Assembly (NCBI GenBank): GCA_023853785.1 | Contig: JAJIRX010000016.1 | Coordinates: 186,001-250,000, forward strand | Origin: Psilocybe azurescens | Lineage: Eukaryota; Basidiomycota; Agaricomycetes; Agaricales; Agrocybaceae | Reading direction: 5' to 3' | Length of the DNA: 64,000 nt | In this document: one piece after another, positions 34,740 to 47,107 of the stretch | How positions within the stretch are numbered: the first letter of the stretch is position 1 | How the letters are laid out: the number at the start of each line of letters is the position of its first letter | The notes under the pieces: model-generated | The model's input: only the letters and a program-made list of their open reading frames with translations | The model's database searches: none | Told to the model about the DNA's origin: nothing | Made by a program: the position numbers and the translations under genes

Positions 34740-37700
34740 GACAGTTGATGCTCTTATCAAACAACATGTAAGCAGTCATTTAAACATATCCAAAAGCTTC
34801 TAATAGTCTTTTTTTTTAAGGACCAAGATAGCTCCAAAGGCACAACCGGGGGTGGTACTCAAGATTCTCAACCATTAAGCGATATATTTGGTGTCATTCC
34901 AAATATCAAGAATAGAGGAAAAATCCGCTGTCGAAGGAGCCGTTTGCAATGCAGAGGGTATTCTGCTTGCGAGCACATAAATCCAGACTTGATTGATATT
35001 GAGCGCTATGAGCTTGATCCGGCTTCTTTGGAAGAAGTTGTCAGAGCACAAATTGACATGCGTGTGAAGGAGGCTGATTCTCCAGAGAAGCGTGCTCTGA
35101 TGTGAGTTGGCTTACAAGCTTCTGTTTCATATAACTGTTCTTCATCCTCACATTATCACCGTATTCACAGATTTTTTGCTATTTGCCACTCTGCCCCTTG
35201 TACTGCAAAAATTCAAGGCAAGACACTCAGACATGCACTGGTGTACCAGTGCTCAGAAAGTTTAAGGAGGTAAGCTTCATTTTACTGTACTATCTTAAAA
35301 CTTACTTATCTTGTATTCAGAATCGGGTCAACAATGGCCATCGTCACTTTATTGCATGCAGTGGATGGAGTTCTGATTTTCGAGACAATCATCGCACCGC
35401 GTCAATTCCTCAAGGTGTGAGAGAGGAAGATCTTGCCATTTTGTTTTCAGGTGGGACCTTGTCAGGCTATGAAGACCCGCTTGCATGTGGACGAATTGTG
35501 TCAGGACATATCGGTGCCAAAATGATCTACTGTAGTAAGTCAATTTAATGTTCTTCAATATCATACTTTTGTATTTAACATCTGTACAGAATACCCGCAT
35601 CAAGGTGATGGAACACGAGCAAAATTAGTGTGACATCACTGCTCAGCATCACGTACAATCTACATTCCTGAGGACCCAAGCATTCGCATGGCCTGTCTAG
35701 TCCCCAGTAATACACCACATACACACCCTATACTTCCTCCAACCAAGGCATCAGCTTTGATTCGAATCTGTACCAGACTTGTGTGACTAATGCTGGAATT
35801 GTAGGAAGTACAGTTCGCTCTGTGGATAATGGTACGTCAACATACTACATCATTCATTTTGACATTCAATTTTTAATAAAATGTTACAGCTCAAACGACA
35901 CGTCCTTGGAAAATCAGCTTCACTATACACACCAGCCCTCCAAAACAACCGTGTCAAGCAGGACATTATCCAAGACCTCAAAAAAAAGAAATATCCATTC
36001 AGAACTGGACTACCTGGTAAGTCATGCTGTATACGAGTCAATCAGCTTTCTAATCTTAAATATATTCTTTGCAGGTGTGATCAACACTATGGAAGAAGAT
36101 CTCAGTAAACCGATTGAAGAACGTTACATCCATTCCTGCACAACAACAGCAAGTGGGGGCGAATCATATTAACAGCAAACACATTTTTGCTGTCTCGTAT
36201 CCATCATGCAATCACACTGTTTGTGGTACCACCTTCAAGCGCACAAAAGGACCTCTTAAGGAATGGGAAGTTGTTATGTGGGACCCTGAACTTCAGCGTG
36301 GTAAGACATTTTTTTATATGCCAATTCTTTTTTTTCCTAATAAACAACACAACAATGATAGCTATCACTGTTTGTTGAGTTTACAGTGATCGCTCCGACC
36401 GCATTCAGTACAAAACTATATTTGATGAGCTACGTCCGTGTCACCCTAGCCCTTACAGTGCAAGCTCTGAAGTTGAAGCGATTCTCACAAAATGGAACCT
36501 TGGTGTCTATTGGCGTTGACATGGAGCTAGCTCAAGCCCTCAGTGCCGGAGACTCTTTTTAGAAACCAATGAACCCGAATTCAGCAACGTCAAGCTTGAG
36601 CGGGCGGAAGATATGCTTGAATATTTTATTCGTTCCTGTTTGGTGCATGCAAAACGGTCAGTCTTACTTTGCTCAGTTACAGAAGCTGTTAGTGATCTAC
36701 GTATTTTTTACTATAGCGGAGTACATGATTTGAGGCCACATGTAACTGAAGATCAATATCATCGATTGATCAACTTCGTTCATCTTGAATCAAAGGATGA
36801 AGTGGATGAGTTTGCGAACTGGATCAAGGCTCTGAGAAATCCAAAAGTTCAAGGTCTGGCTACCGTCATCATATCTTGTTGCTTATGTATATTCAGAAAG
36901 GCTGACAATTCTCTTTTTGATAGCCTGGTGGGACCACAAAATCAATAACTCGTGGATCCTTCCCTCATTAATCAAATGCCTTTCAAAAATGGACCCTGCA
37001 GATTGGGACCGCACGGAGCCAACAACAAACATTGGCGAAGCACAGCATCGTTGGACCAATATCAACACTGGCACGCAACTTTCTTTGCTTGAAGCTATTT
37101 CAACGTGTGTTTTTTCTTGTCATTCAGGTGTTTCACTAACATATAATCTCACCTCAAAGTGCACGCGTTTGCGATGAAACAGTAGCAGCAGAGATTACTG
37201 CAGGTCTGGCCAACGGTATCCTCAAGAACCATTGAAACGACACATACACTCGTATGTCCCGAAGCACCAGCCGCGGAACCCATGCATTGAAAAAAGCTCG
37301 AGAGACGAGTGGCAAGAAAGATGCTCTCAATAATGTCAACCAAGAACTGGCTGCACTTGCGGAAGAGCGTAGAAAAACAGCTGCCAAAATTAAGGATCTT
37401 AAGGCCAAGAAAGGTGAAATAGCTTTGTTCAAGCCTGGACAAGGACGCGCTTCAAAGGCAGAGTCAAGCTCAAGTGGTAGGGCACCGGCTGCAGCAAAGG
37501 CTAAAGCTGCTTTTAAAGTTGTGGTCATGAAAACAAGTGCGTACATTACTCGCTATGACATTCCGAGACATATTTATTCACAGTGATCATTCAGAAATCA
37601 CAAATCAAAAGGCTACAACTTCGCTACCTGCTGCTTCGACATCCCCTTCTCTTCCATTCACCGACATCACTGAGAAAGCAAACATATTCCCGCAATCTAC

Positions 37701-38139
37701 TTCAGCCACTGCTACTATTGTCCCATTGCCGCAGGCTGCATCAGATAACGCCTTAGCTTGCAGTGACATGCTGCTTCCGTCTCAGGACATTGCTGCCCCA
37801 AAATCTACTTTTGCTGTACCTCTCTTCAAAGCGACTCCCGCTCCAGTGCCTTTCTTTGAAGGTTCTGCATCAGCTCCAATGGTGCCACCTGTGGGATATG
37901 TTGGGCAGCCCTTTTATCCGTATGAGACAGACCCATCTCGTATGGACTTCTCCTTCTTGAACTTTGATGCAGGAATTGGTGGAGTTGGCCCTGGACTGGC
38001 ACTTCACCCATACGAGACTGATCCCTCTCGTATGGATTTTTCTTCTTATAACTTTCAAGGTGCAATAGAGTTAAATAGTAATATACAGCTACACGAGCCC
38101 ATGGATATCTTAGATCAGTTCCTTCTTAACACACAATGA
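34740..38139 (+). pseudogene. 3' part of the split multicopy gene
   Basis: Continues the protein of 17722-18656. Recognisable blocks in order: DQDSSKGTTGG, RLQCRGYSACEHI, HRHFIACSGWSSDFRDNHRT (35340-35400), SASLYTPALQNNRVKQD, PIEERYIHS, TTFKRTKGPLKEWEVVMWD (36230-36290), VHAKRSVLL, NSWILPSLIKCLSKMDP, TNIGEAQHRWTN, then a Lys/Arg-rich region with KKAR repeats and a tail with two copies of YETDPSRMDFS (37920, 38010). Short introns fit between blocks. In-frame stops or frame changes occur near 35630, 36170, 36520 and 37230, so the gene was already decaying apart from the insertion. The TTFKR block recalls the DTTF region of transposase cores, but the first residue is not Asp here. A transposon origin is inferred. 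Confidence 0.6.
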
Positions 38140-39373
38140 AATGTTTTGTTTCACTCAAGTCGTAAAAGCTTCTGAGATAAAGAGATCATAAGCCTCGTGA
38201 AGGCATGTCCACTGGCAATTGACAGGGAGATAAAACTTCACGAGGGTTTGGACTCAATCCTAGCAGGGGCAATGTGTGGGGATGACGGAACGGTAACGAA
38301 AGGACAGGGTGGGGGTAACAAAGGGGGTTCATTGCAGCTGCGAGCTGTGGCAGTCAGCTTTACATAAGGAAAAGGTGTAATATGACGCACCTTGGTCCTT
38401 GAAGCACAACAAATATGCTCCTATCCTACACAGATGGCGGGGCGAGACTTCAGAGGTGATGACCTATCTGACGGTCCCCATGAAATGGTGAAGAACACAA
38501 TGTAACTGAAAAAGAAAAAGAAATATCAATACTTTGGACGGGAAAAGGAGGCTGTGAGTTGAAGCAACGTCCATGCATACAAAGGCGATGAGGATGCAAT
38601 GAGGACGCAATGAGCAGTCAAGTTGACTGATCCATCAGGCTGGACGTCTCCGGCAGTGACACCAACAATGGGCCCCTACCGACACGGAAACCAGCAATGA
38701 CTATTCAGCGAAATGTCAGATAAAGAAAGAAAAATTTACAAGCTCAGAAAACATACCATGTCCGACAATGAAAGCAACCATGAAGTGTCAAGTTAAATCA
38801 CATATACTTAAGAAAATAACGTACCCGAACAGGTTACCAAAACACACTACACAGATAAGCGTGGCATGTCAGCCCCAGAAAACACGAGCGGATAAAAAGA
38901 GGAATGGACGTACCAGCGAAGGCTGACATCACAACCAACCAAAAGACCGAGTTGGACCAGACACCTCCACCATTTCCTCCAGGTCCTCCACCGATTGAAT
39001 GATTATTGAGGGGCGAGGGTTAACGTGAATAAGTAGATGACCGCGACGACACATGTGGCAGCCGTAGTAACGTTGAATCGCAGTTGGGACTGGATAACAA
39101 ACCACAATGCGTCAGCAGTGCAGCACGTGATAATCGGTAAATACCTCTAGGCCCGGCAGCCAGCCCAAGCCAACTCCGATTCAATATGTAATGTGCTGGA
39201 GTGAGTGTGAATAGGCGAGCGTGAGTATGAGCGACCGAAGTCCAGGAGTGAATGAAGGAATGTGATTATGATTCTGAATCTCGGAGTCTGAGTGTGAATA
39301 TGGGCGACGGAGTGTGAATATATGACATTGATTTGAATGTGAGAGTGTCGCATTTGGGGCACCCTCGTCCATA
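38140..39373. other. Intergenic, no recognisable gene
   Basis: A/G-rich DNA. 39180-39350 is a run of TGAGTGTGAATA-like low-complexity units that opens spurious frames on the minus strand. Confidence 0.4.
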
Positions 39374-40315
39374 GCCGACTAAAATACACGTAGTCCACGA
39401 ATGACTCCCGATATCGGAAAGCATAGACAATCGTATTTTTGAGGCTCTTCGTCTACTACCGCATATTCTTCTGGAGAAAGAGGTAAAAACGAAGTTGAAT
39501 GCTTCAATCCGACTACCCGTCTGATAAAGAGGCTTCAGATTCTATCAGAACAGATGTACAGACAAAGGGGTTTTATTCGTCCCACCAGCCTAACTGAGCG
39601 GTCGTAAGAAGTTCAAGCAATACATTTTACATGTTTATCAGATTGAGCAATGTCGACGCTGATGAGGTGTTTGTTTTGCGCCTGAAAGCACTAGCGAGGG
39701 CCATGAGACGAGGCAAGCTCCACGACTCGGCGATCAGAGAGGGTTAACTGTCGAGATATGACATGACACAAGCACCAACAGAACTATCCCACAGGAAGAA
39801 ATACCAGCAGCCTGATCTCGCAGATAGAAGAGAAGAGCAACGTCAGCAAATTTAGACATACAGAACAGAAGACGTATCCACCTCGGACCATCATTTTATA
39901 AAAATTTCTGGATACTTGGATGCGTCTTCGCTCAACGGCATCTACTCATCATTCGGTATAAACGAGAATCACAAAAAGAGATGTTCGTGGTCGGGCTGGA
40001 GGGCGCCAGAACGGGCTTGACGTTGACTGCACGCCATAATGTGCAGCGAAATACGAGGATGATGCTGAGTGGTCGCGAGATACCATTATCGGATGCCTGA
40101 TAAATGATTTCACCGATCCAAGTTCAAGATGTCGCAGTGAGTAAGATAAAATTTCTAGAGAGGAGGTTGGTTGGTCGAGGACACGTCGCAGTCAGAGGAT
40201 GGCACATGTGCGAACTTCGGATAAAAACGGGAATTAAAGTTTGAGCTCCGCTTTAATGATCTTTGGAGTGGTGCGAGCGAACAGTACTGAGACTCCTGGC
40301 AGCGTCACGTCCTGT
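39374..40315 (+). repeat. Dispersed repeat R1, right copy (inverted)
   Basis: Inverted counterpart of 2593-3472, slightly longer (942 bp). The minus-strand reading SSCGIVLLVLVSCHIS is kept. Confidence 0.65.
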
Positions 40316-40436
40316 ATTTCAAACGGGACTCGACTCTCGAACTCTCGCAAGTCTATCTTCCAACGGTTGAGACTCGCTTCCCTGCCCAGCTATTACATTT
40401 AAGAAGATATCACTGTGGGCGCAAATCGTTTATTGG

Positions 40437-41295
40437 TTGGCTAATTACTTATTTAAATCCGTTAGAGCTTCAATGACAGACGATGACCTTTTGGATGGGA
40501 TTTATCCTGGTGATCTATACAGATACGCCAGGACGTGTAAAGATGCCCATGAGGCCGTTACATCCTACGTTAGACGCCATTTCTACCTACACAATCTTCT
40601 CCTGAGCTACTTCACACCCGATGATATTTTCGAATTTCGGCGTCTGCAATCCATTACAGGGATGTTTATCTCAGGATGAACTGCCCTACAATTCTTTGAA
40701 CGGGCTATATACCCAGAGTTCGATCTAGACTTATATGTTGAGCATCGTCACCGTCGGATTATCTCGAACTGGCTGAAAAGTATAGGCTACAGATATACAC
40801 CGCCAGCTACATATGCGGATGAGACGTTGGAAGAAGCACTGGATCTTGTTTCCGACCTTACACGCCCTGAAGGGATCTTCTACACAACCACTCCGAATGG
40901 CTATTTTGGCGGGGCCATGCTACTCAATTTTGAAAGGTCAGAACCTCTTCGCAGGATCCAATTGATTACGACGCACCATTCTCCACTTCAGGTGGTGTTA
41001 AAATTTCACTCTAGTGAGATCTCCCTCATTCACTCTGGTCCTTTTTACTGACACTCTAACACTGGCAGCTGGTGCAATGAACATTATTACCCACGAAAAG
41101 GCATATTCATTATATCCCAGAGGAACATTCGATGAACGGCGCTCATTGCTATATCTTTCCATTAATGAATGACCGTCGACTCCTCTCGGCCGCTACCAAG
41201 TACGCCCCAAGAGGATGGCAGATAGGTCACAAAATTTCCATGGATGCATTCGAGTCTATCCAGAGTAGTGAAGATGAAAATAAATTACAGTAGTC
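40437..41295 (+). pseudogene. GS..DxD (nucleotidyltransferase-like) family gene with a premature stop
   Basis: The N-terminal part reads GIYPGDLYRYARTCKDAHEA, an F-box-like helix pair common to this fungal family. After MFISG a TGA (40677) interrupts the family motif ISGSTALQFF; the frame continues as TALQFFERAIYPEFDLDLYVEHRHRR. The spacing of the GS site and DLDLY resembles the G[GS]..DxD pattern of nucleotidyltransferase folds; that link is my inference. An intron (41014-41068) leads to GAMNIITHEKAYSLYPRGTF. A later frame change near 41190 damages the C terminus. Ser-to-stop at 40677 needs only one base change (TCA to TGA). Close intact relatives are numerous in Agaricomycetes. Confidence 0.6.
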
Positions 41296-41693
41296 GATGA
41301 TCCCTGCCAAAATCACTTGAAAAGGGCGTACATGGCATTTTACATCCATCTAAGGATTTCGCAGCTGGGAATGACCCTGTCCCAGTTGTCATCGGAAATC
41401 TTTGGTTACCTGGTCTTACATAATTACTCGTAACATATACAAATACTCTCGATAGTCCTTCAGAATCTGTGGTTTCTCTTTTAGTAAGTCCTCAAAGTAA
41501 CCAAAAGCTTGATAAATTCTTACGTGCGATTCATATAAGTCTCGATACCAGTGATGCCTTCAACATCAGCCGTACCTCGGGATCGAAGGTTGAGAATCAA
41601 TCTCGAAAGCATCAGGCTGGTTATTCTATGCGGTGCATTTGGACGTCAGGGTTTTCTTGAACTTCCCTGCTGGGGATAGTCACTTACAGAGAG

Positions 41694-43000
41694 CTAAAAG
41701 TCGCATTGAGGGCCTTCAAATCCCCCTGCCAAGAGAGTGTTCAATTCAACTCGAACTTTGATAGGAGTGAGAATGATTGCGGGGCTTACAGGCGCAGTCT
41801 GTGGAGGAGATTATTTCAGGGTCGCATCAGTACCTGAAAATGAATCCACTTACAAGAAACATCACACTGGTCACAATATTGGCGGCACAGATAACTGTAA
41901 AATATATGACACCTGTGGAATTAACCAGGATTTGAGGGTAGGGACCAGGATTTCCGGTTATGTACATACCGTCCCGAAACATTAACTGTAGTAAAGCCAT
42001 CGTTGTCCCTTTCATCATCCGATACTGAATGATTGTCCGCATGACAGTGAGCAGAAACATGGTTGTGTCTGTCATTTCTTAGTGTCTATCATTTAAAAAG
42101 TGTTCTAGAACATCACCATACCAAATGCTAACTCAGAAACCCATGTCATTGCAAAGCGGCTATAATGAAACAGCGCCCATGAGCGCTTCGGCTTGAAAAT
42201 GAGATATTTGGTCACCTACACATCATGCTTTCCTACAAGAATGCACCCGACAAGGCCTTATATCATTGATCGTGAGTGAAGAAACCAAGTGTCGAATATG
42301 GAAATATTGACCTGGAGGGAGAATGAGCCTCGTGCCATTGGTGAGCGATGCGTACTGTGTATTGTTATAAAGTTGTCAGTCCAACCATATCAGAGCCAAC
42401 GGTGGCCTACAATTTTAATTGCAAGCTCAGTAGACAGAAGAAGAGAGCCAATCACTACTATTTTCTTGCTGGCCCCATAAAGGGCGTAAACGCGAACGAT
42501 GAAAATGGCTTTCAGATCCAGGTCAATACGCGCCTTGCAGCTATCAGTGACTCGAAGGACCATCGTTTACTCACCTCCAATTACAGCATTGATAAACAGC
42601 CTGATAATTTCTGGAAGAGAATATATCGGTCACAGACCTCCGGGCTCCAGTTTGAATGAAATGCTTGTGAGAAATGAGTATAAATAAATTATGTCATTAA
42701 GGATAAACTGTTCACCGAAAATGATGAATATGAACCCCAGCGGCGAAAGATATCGGTTCTGATAGCTCGTCAACGGTTCTCGTCCAAAGTAAAGGACGTT
42801 GCTTGACAACGACGACTTACTAGAAACCAAGGTATTGTAAACTTGTCAAATTTCCGCTGCCAGAAATGTCTGAATTCCTCGTCGAAGGTCAAAAGAATAT
42901 CGAAGTAGAGCATAACTTGGATTCGGATGAGTTCTTTCAACAGAGATAACGGTTTCAACAGCTCACCACAGGAAGCCAACGAAAACATCTTTACTGCCAT
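41694..43000 (-). CDS. DUF6533-type seven-helix membrane protein
   Basis: Fungal multi-spanning protein of unknown function. Exon 1 43000-42821 carries YFDILLTFDEEFRHFWQRK, the DUF6533 signature around the first helix. Intron 42820-42759. The next exon starts NRYLSPLG. RVYALYGASKK (about 42490-42460) is the family's loop motif. 3' exons: one ending 41970 (LMFRDG), 41912-41854 (VIYFTVICAANIVTSVMFL), 41798-41694 (stop). The splice sites and phases of these fit. Between 42700 and 42550 I could not fix the exon limits; one possible frame has a stop near 42570, so a fully intact reading is not proven. Role as receptor or transporter is unknown. Confidence 0.6.
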
Positions 43001-44595
43001 ACTATATGAAGCCGGGATAAGCGCTGTTAAAACTTCTGGGAAATGTATTGGCGATGACTTACAGATGGTAGGCCATATTGGCCAGTTGCTTTGAAGTCAA
43101 CACAGGACTTTCCATGCTTGACAGACTTCAGGGGATAGGTAACAAGTAGCGGTGGAGATTGTAGAAGGAAAAATCGACTATGTCTGCGGACTGCGATCGC
43201 CAGGCAAAAAATGGAGGTGAAATACTAGAATATGTGAGGCTTAAGAACACGGCAGAAATCACTAGCTCGAGTGTTGCGATATGGTAGTCATGCATCTTCA
43301 GACTTCCCGCTTGGGTAGCGTACGGAGTTCTCAGGCGCTCGAGTATCACCTGACTTCGATAGGTGACAAAGAACCTGCTTAGGTGCTCGGTTGGAGTCTT
43401 ACTAGCGTCTTAATAACAAGTCTTAGTAACCCCCTACCCGTTCTTCGTTTTGATCACATGTTCGGTTTGGCACCCTTCTCTCTCCCCCTTGCCCTGGCAT
43501 GGGAAAGTGATGCTTCTTCAATAGTCAATGGCGATTGGCGACGCCCATTCTTACGTAAATTTCGAGGTTTCAAGGTAGTCGTTGTTGTTTTTGACCATAA
43601 CCAAAACAAAAATCATTAAATAAATAAGTTTATGCTACATAACCCGTATGCTGTCCGGACAGTACAGGCATTACATTTTTCAACGACGGGTTTCCGACTG
43701 ATCTCGCCAACATTTTGAACTACTCGAGCATAAAGTCGTCTGCTGTGTCCCACAGCCATCAAAAGATGGCACGTCGGCGGCGGATACGAAGCCATATTTC
43801 AATTTACACAGTACTCAGGAGTCGACACAGGATGATGAATTGCTGGGGGTCAAATTCGTCGGTAGAAGGCCGCAATACGCCACACACGCCAAGATTGGCC
43901 ATATCGGGCAAGATAAAGCGCCGCATAGTTTGGCTCGCAAGAACTCACAGTTCCACATATAATGAATATCTTTGTTCTCTTGGTAGTAAATTTCATTTAG
44001 ATAAACAGTAGGTTTACAATAAATAGGGGAGGATTCGACTCAGAATCCTCAGTTGAATAGAGATCTATTTTGACCTCACATCATCTCACATCGTCTCGGA
44101 GTGAACTCACACTCGACGATCTCCATTTTATTTCTTTCTATCATATCGCACTAGAAAACCAAAACCTAGGACGTTGTAGACGGTGCCTACAACCCTCGCT
44201 CACACACAACTTTTCTTCACTTCAGAGGCCTCGGTACCTGCATTTATAAATCTTCTGGTTTGGTCCTTCGAGTCATTGGGTGATGTACTCGGTGGTCGGG
44301 GTGCTAGTTGAAATGAGGCTTCTATATTCAATGTCGACACGGGGAAGGATAGAGCCTTCGGTGGAAAATGGACGGAGTACCATATTCGTTGGAAAAAGTC
44401 AGTTCACGCGTTTCCTCATAGAACGTCGTTGACTATACATTCAAATGCGTATACTAAGTCCAAGTTGCGTGGCACGCACACGCAAGCACGCAACCTGCCA
44501 CGCAGATTTCCGTATGCCCCGTGAAATGGTATGAATAAATAATATGGATATGGATATGGATATAAATTAAGGCTGGCACTCGAAGTCGAAATCGG
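43001..44595. other. Intergenic, no recognisable gene
   Basis: 43128-43349 (minus) and 43383-43619 (plus) are open but have no motif. Short simple repeats occur at 44540-44565 (ATATGG). Confidence 0.4.
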
Positions 44596-44599
44596 TCAA

Positions 44600-45720
44600 T
44601 CAGAAATGGCGAAACATAGTGAGAATGCGTGTTTGATGTTGCGTGTCAGCGTGGACAAGTGCATTTGTGTACGGTGCATAAATAACGAACGAAATGAACG
44701 AATGAACGAACGAACACGCGCATACGTACCCAAAAACATAGCCGAGTCAACAGGGAGGTTTCCGTCCACGCTGGCAGACCACGCGCCGAGAGTGCGGTGA
44801 GCGCAACGCAATCCCGCGCAGAGGCTCGTTATGAGGAGCGTGAGCATGACTGAGATCCCGATGGTGATTTTGGATACAGGCGCAAGCGAGTGGGAGTGGT
44901 AGACAGTAGTATGAAGTATGAAAAGACAGTAGGGGAGACAAAACAAAAATGCACTTGCGTCCCCAGATATCAGCGCCGACGCCTCACGGAACGCAGCGCA
45001 GCGCCGACCCGCAGCCCGATGTTCTGGCCGAGTTTGAAGAAGGGCCCGTTGAAGTTAGCTCAGCAATGACGGAGGGGAGGGAGAAGCCTGTTACGATCTA
45101 ACAAGGACGGTACAAGATCAGTTTTTAGATTTCGAGAGTTCGATGGGAGGGAGGAGGGGAGTTTGGGAAGAGTAAGAAACTGCGGACGGATAATAGGAGA
45201 GATGGATCCAGATGCACGCGAGATATCCAAAACTGGTGAAGATGAACAGGCGCCTGTGTTTCATATACATAGTCAGCATGGGGTAGTAATAGTCAAGTCG
45301 AGGTGGGAAAGAGTTTATTGATGGAGTGTAGGGCGTAAGCAGATAAAATCGCATATATGCACGTACCACGGATATCGACTCATGCCGATCACCTGGATTG
45401 CGGTGCTGAGCGTGCGGGCTTTGCGTTGGCACAGCCAGTTGCCTGTGTCCGTTTCGTCTTGATTGTTGTTGGCCTTGCCGAGAAGATGCATCTCTGCAAA
45501 AAGGGTAGTTGAAAGCCAGTGGAATGCGGGGCGCGAGGAGTGGGCAGATAACCGCGCGAGATTGGATAGGGTGCATGAGGAATGGGAGGCAAGGGCATAG
45601 TTGAGTGAGCTGAGGTTGGAGCGGATGAGGGTTACTGAGGCTGCTGCGGGGCGGGGTGTTTGAGGATGAGGAGGAAGAGAGGGAAGGGAAGGAGAAGAAA
45701 GGACCAAAAACCACGCAAGA
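44600..45720 (-). pseudogene. N-terminal half of an SV2-like MFS transporter, decayed
   Basis: Minus-strand order: TLSTAIQVIGMSRYPWYVHI (45430-45340; family GMGRYQW entry to helix 1), FFKLGQNIGLRVGAAL (about 45050; family SQNIGLxVGA in helix 2-3), VMLTLLITSLCAGL (about 44840) and SVDGNLPVDSAMFLG (about 44760; the family motif GGNLPVDSAxFL at helix 4). The blocks lie in different frames, with stops between. Nothing after helix 4 is recognisable. Together with 52160-53080, which holds a C-terminal half, it shows that several copies have broken down around here. Confidence 0.6.
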
Positions 45721-47107
45721 GGCGGGTTGATGATCCTGCCGAGTCCGCGCTTGAAGAGCTCAGGTTCAAATATGGAAGAAAGAAGAGAGGAATAAGAGGG
45801 TGGCTGCTGCTGCTACTGCTGGGGGGGGGGGGAAGGTGACGGAGTCGAAGAAGGCAATGTCGGCGCCGTTGGTGGAGTGATGGTATATAAGGGAAGCGGC
45901 AAGCAGACGCCGGATATTCATACAGGGGGAGATAGAGATAGGTAGAGAAGACATGAAACGAGACTACACACATGAAAAATCTGTATATGCGCTTCAACAA
46001 CACATAAAAAGATACGAAGAAAGCACATCGAAGTTCTTCCGTGTACAACATATTTCATTGATTACGCTCGTCGAGCTATCCAGCTCTACCCCGTCGTGTC
46101 TTCCTTTGCACAGCCTTCCCTCTTTGCAGTCTGCTCTGAACGACATCGAAGCTGAAGCTTGTCTGAAAAGACGGAGGCGGCCGAATCATGAATGACTACC
46201 TCGTCAGTGTTTCTGAGACATAGCACGCACTATTTTCGTCTCATCCGCCCCACCTTATAAGCGACAGAAACCGGGGCAATCATTGGCTGATGTTAAAGAT
46301 GTGTATGAGATCCATACCGAGTTAAGTGAGTGCTGTGAGGAGAAGCAAGAACAAAGAGTGTACAGTTTGTTTGCTTGTGTCTCGATACGATTCAGACTCC
46401 GCTCGCTCGACGTCCGCATCTGGGACGAGGATCGAATAAAACTTATAAGATAAATCCGAAGATGCAATCTGAACCGCCGATCATGAGTAAGAGCTGCGCA
46501 AAGTGTTTGGTCCCTGAGTATGATTGTGGGAGGGCGAAATTTTTCAAATAGGGATAGGGATTGGGAGGGTGGTATGCCAGGGGGTCAGGGAGCGTAAGGA
46601 TAGGAATGTAAATACCAAATAGTGTACGTTGTAGGAGAGGAGGAGGAGGAGTATTTCCCTCGAATTATACACCGGGTTTGTGGCTCAGTTATTCTTGCTG
46701 CAGCGATACATGAGCATTGGGAGGCTGTCATAGGTAGGACTAAGAATGACCCTAAGCAGGCAGCAGCCTTGATGGTATAGGAATTTGGATATTGCATGCG
46801 GCGCAGACAGAGCTGATTTCGTCGAGGAATGGTCTCACCGTGAAATCACACGATTGGATTTAATGGCCATGATTGTACGTACTAGGAGCCACAGTTAACA
46901 TACAGTAGAGAAAACGATAACAGTAAATAATTGACCAATGAGGCATTTAAAAACAAGAACGAAGATGTTAAATAATTAACAGATCAACCACAGTCATTTC
47001 TTCGACGTTTACTAATCGTAGAATGGTGAATACAAATCTAAGGAAAGAAAACGTAAAAGGGGCCAAATTTTATGCTGACAAATCTGCTATTGATGTGCTG
47101 CAATGCG
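45721..47107. other. Intergenic
   Basis: Includes a G12 run near 45821-45832 and GGAGGAGGA near 46635. Frames at 45953-46195 and 46585-46797 lack support. Confidence 0.4.

Noticed and set aside
39147..39398. His/Ser-rich minus-strand frame
   Set aside because: Arises from TGAGTGTGAATA-type simple sequence.
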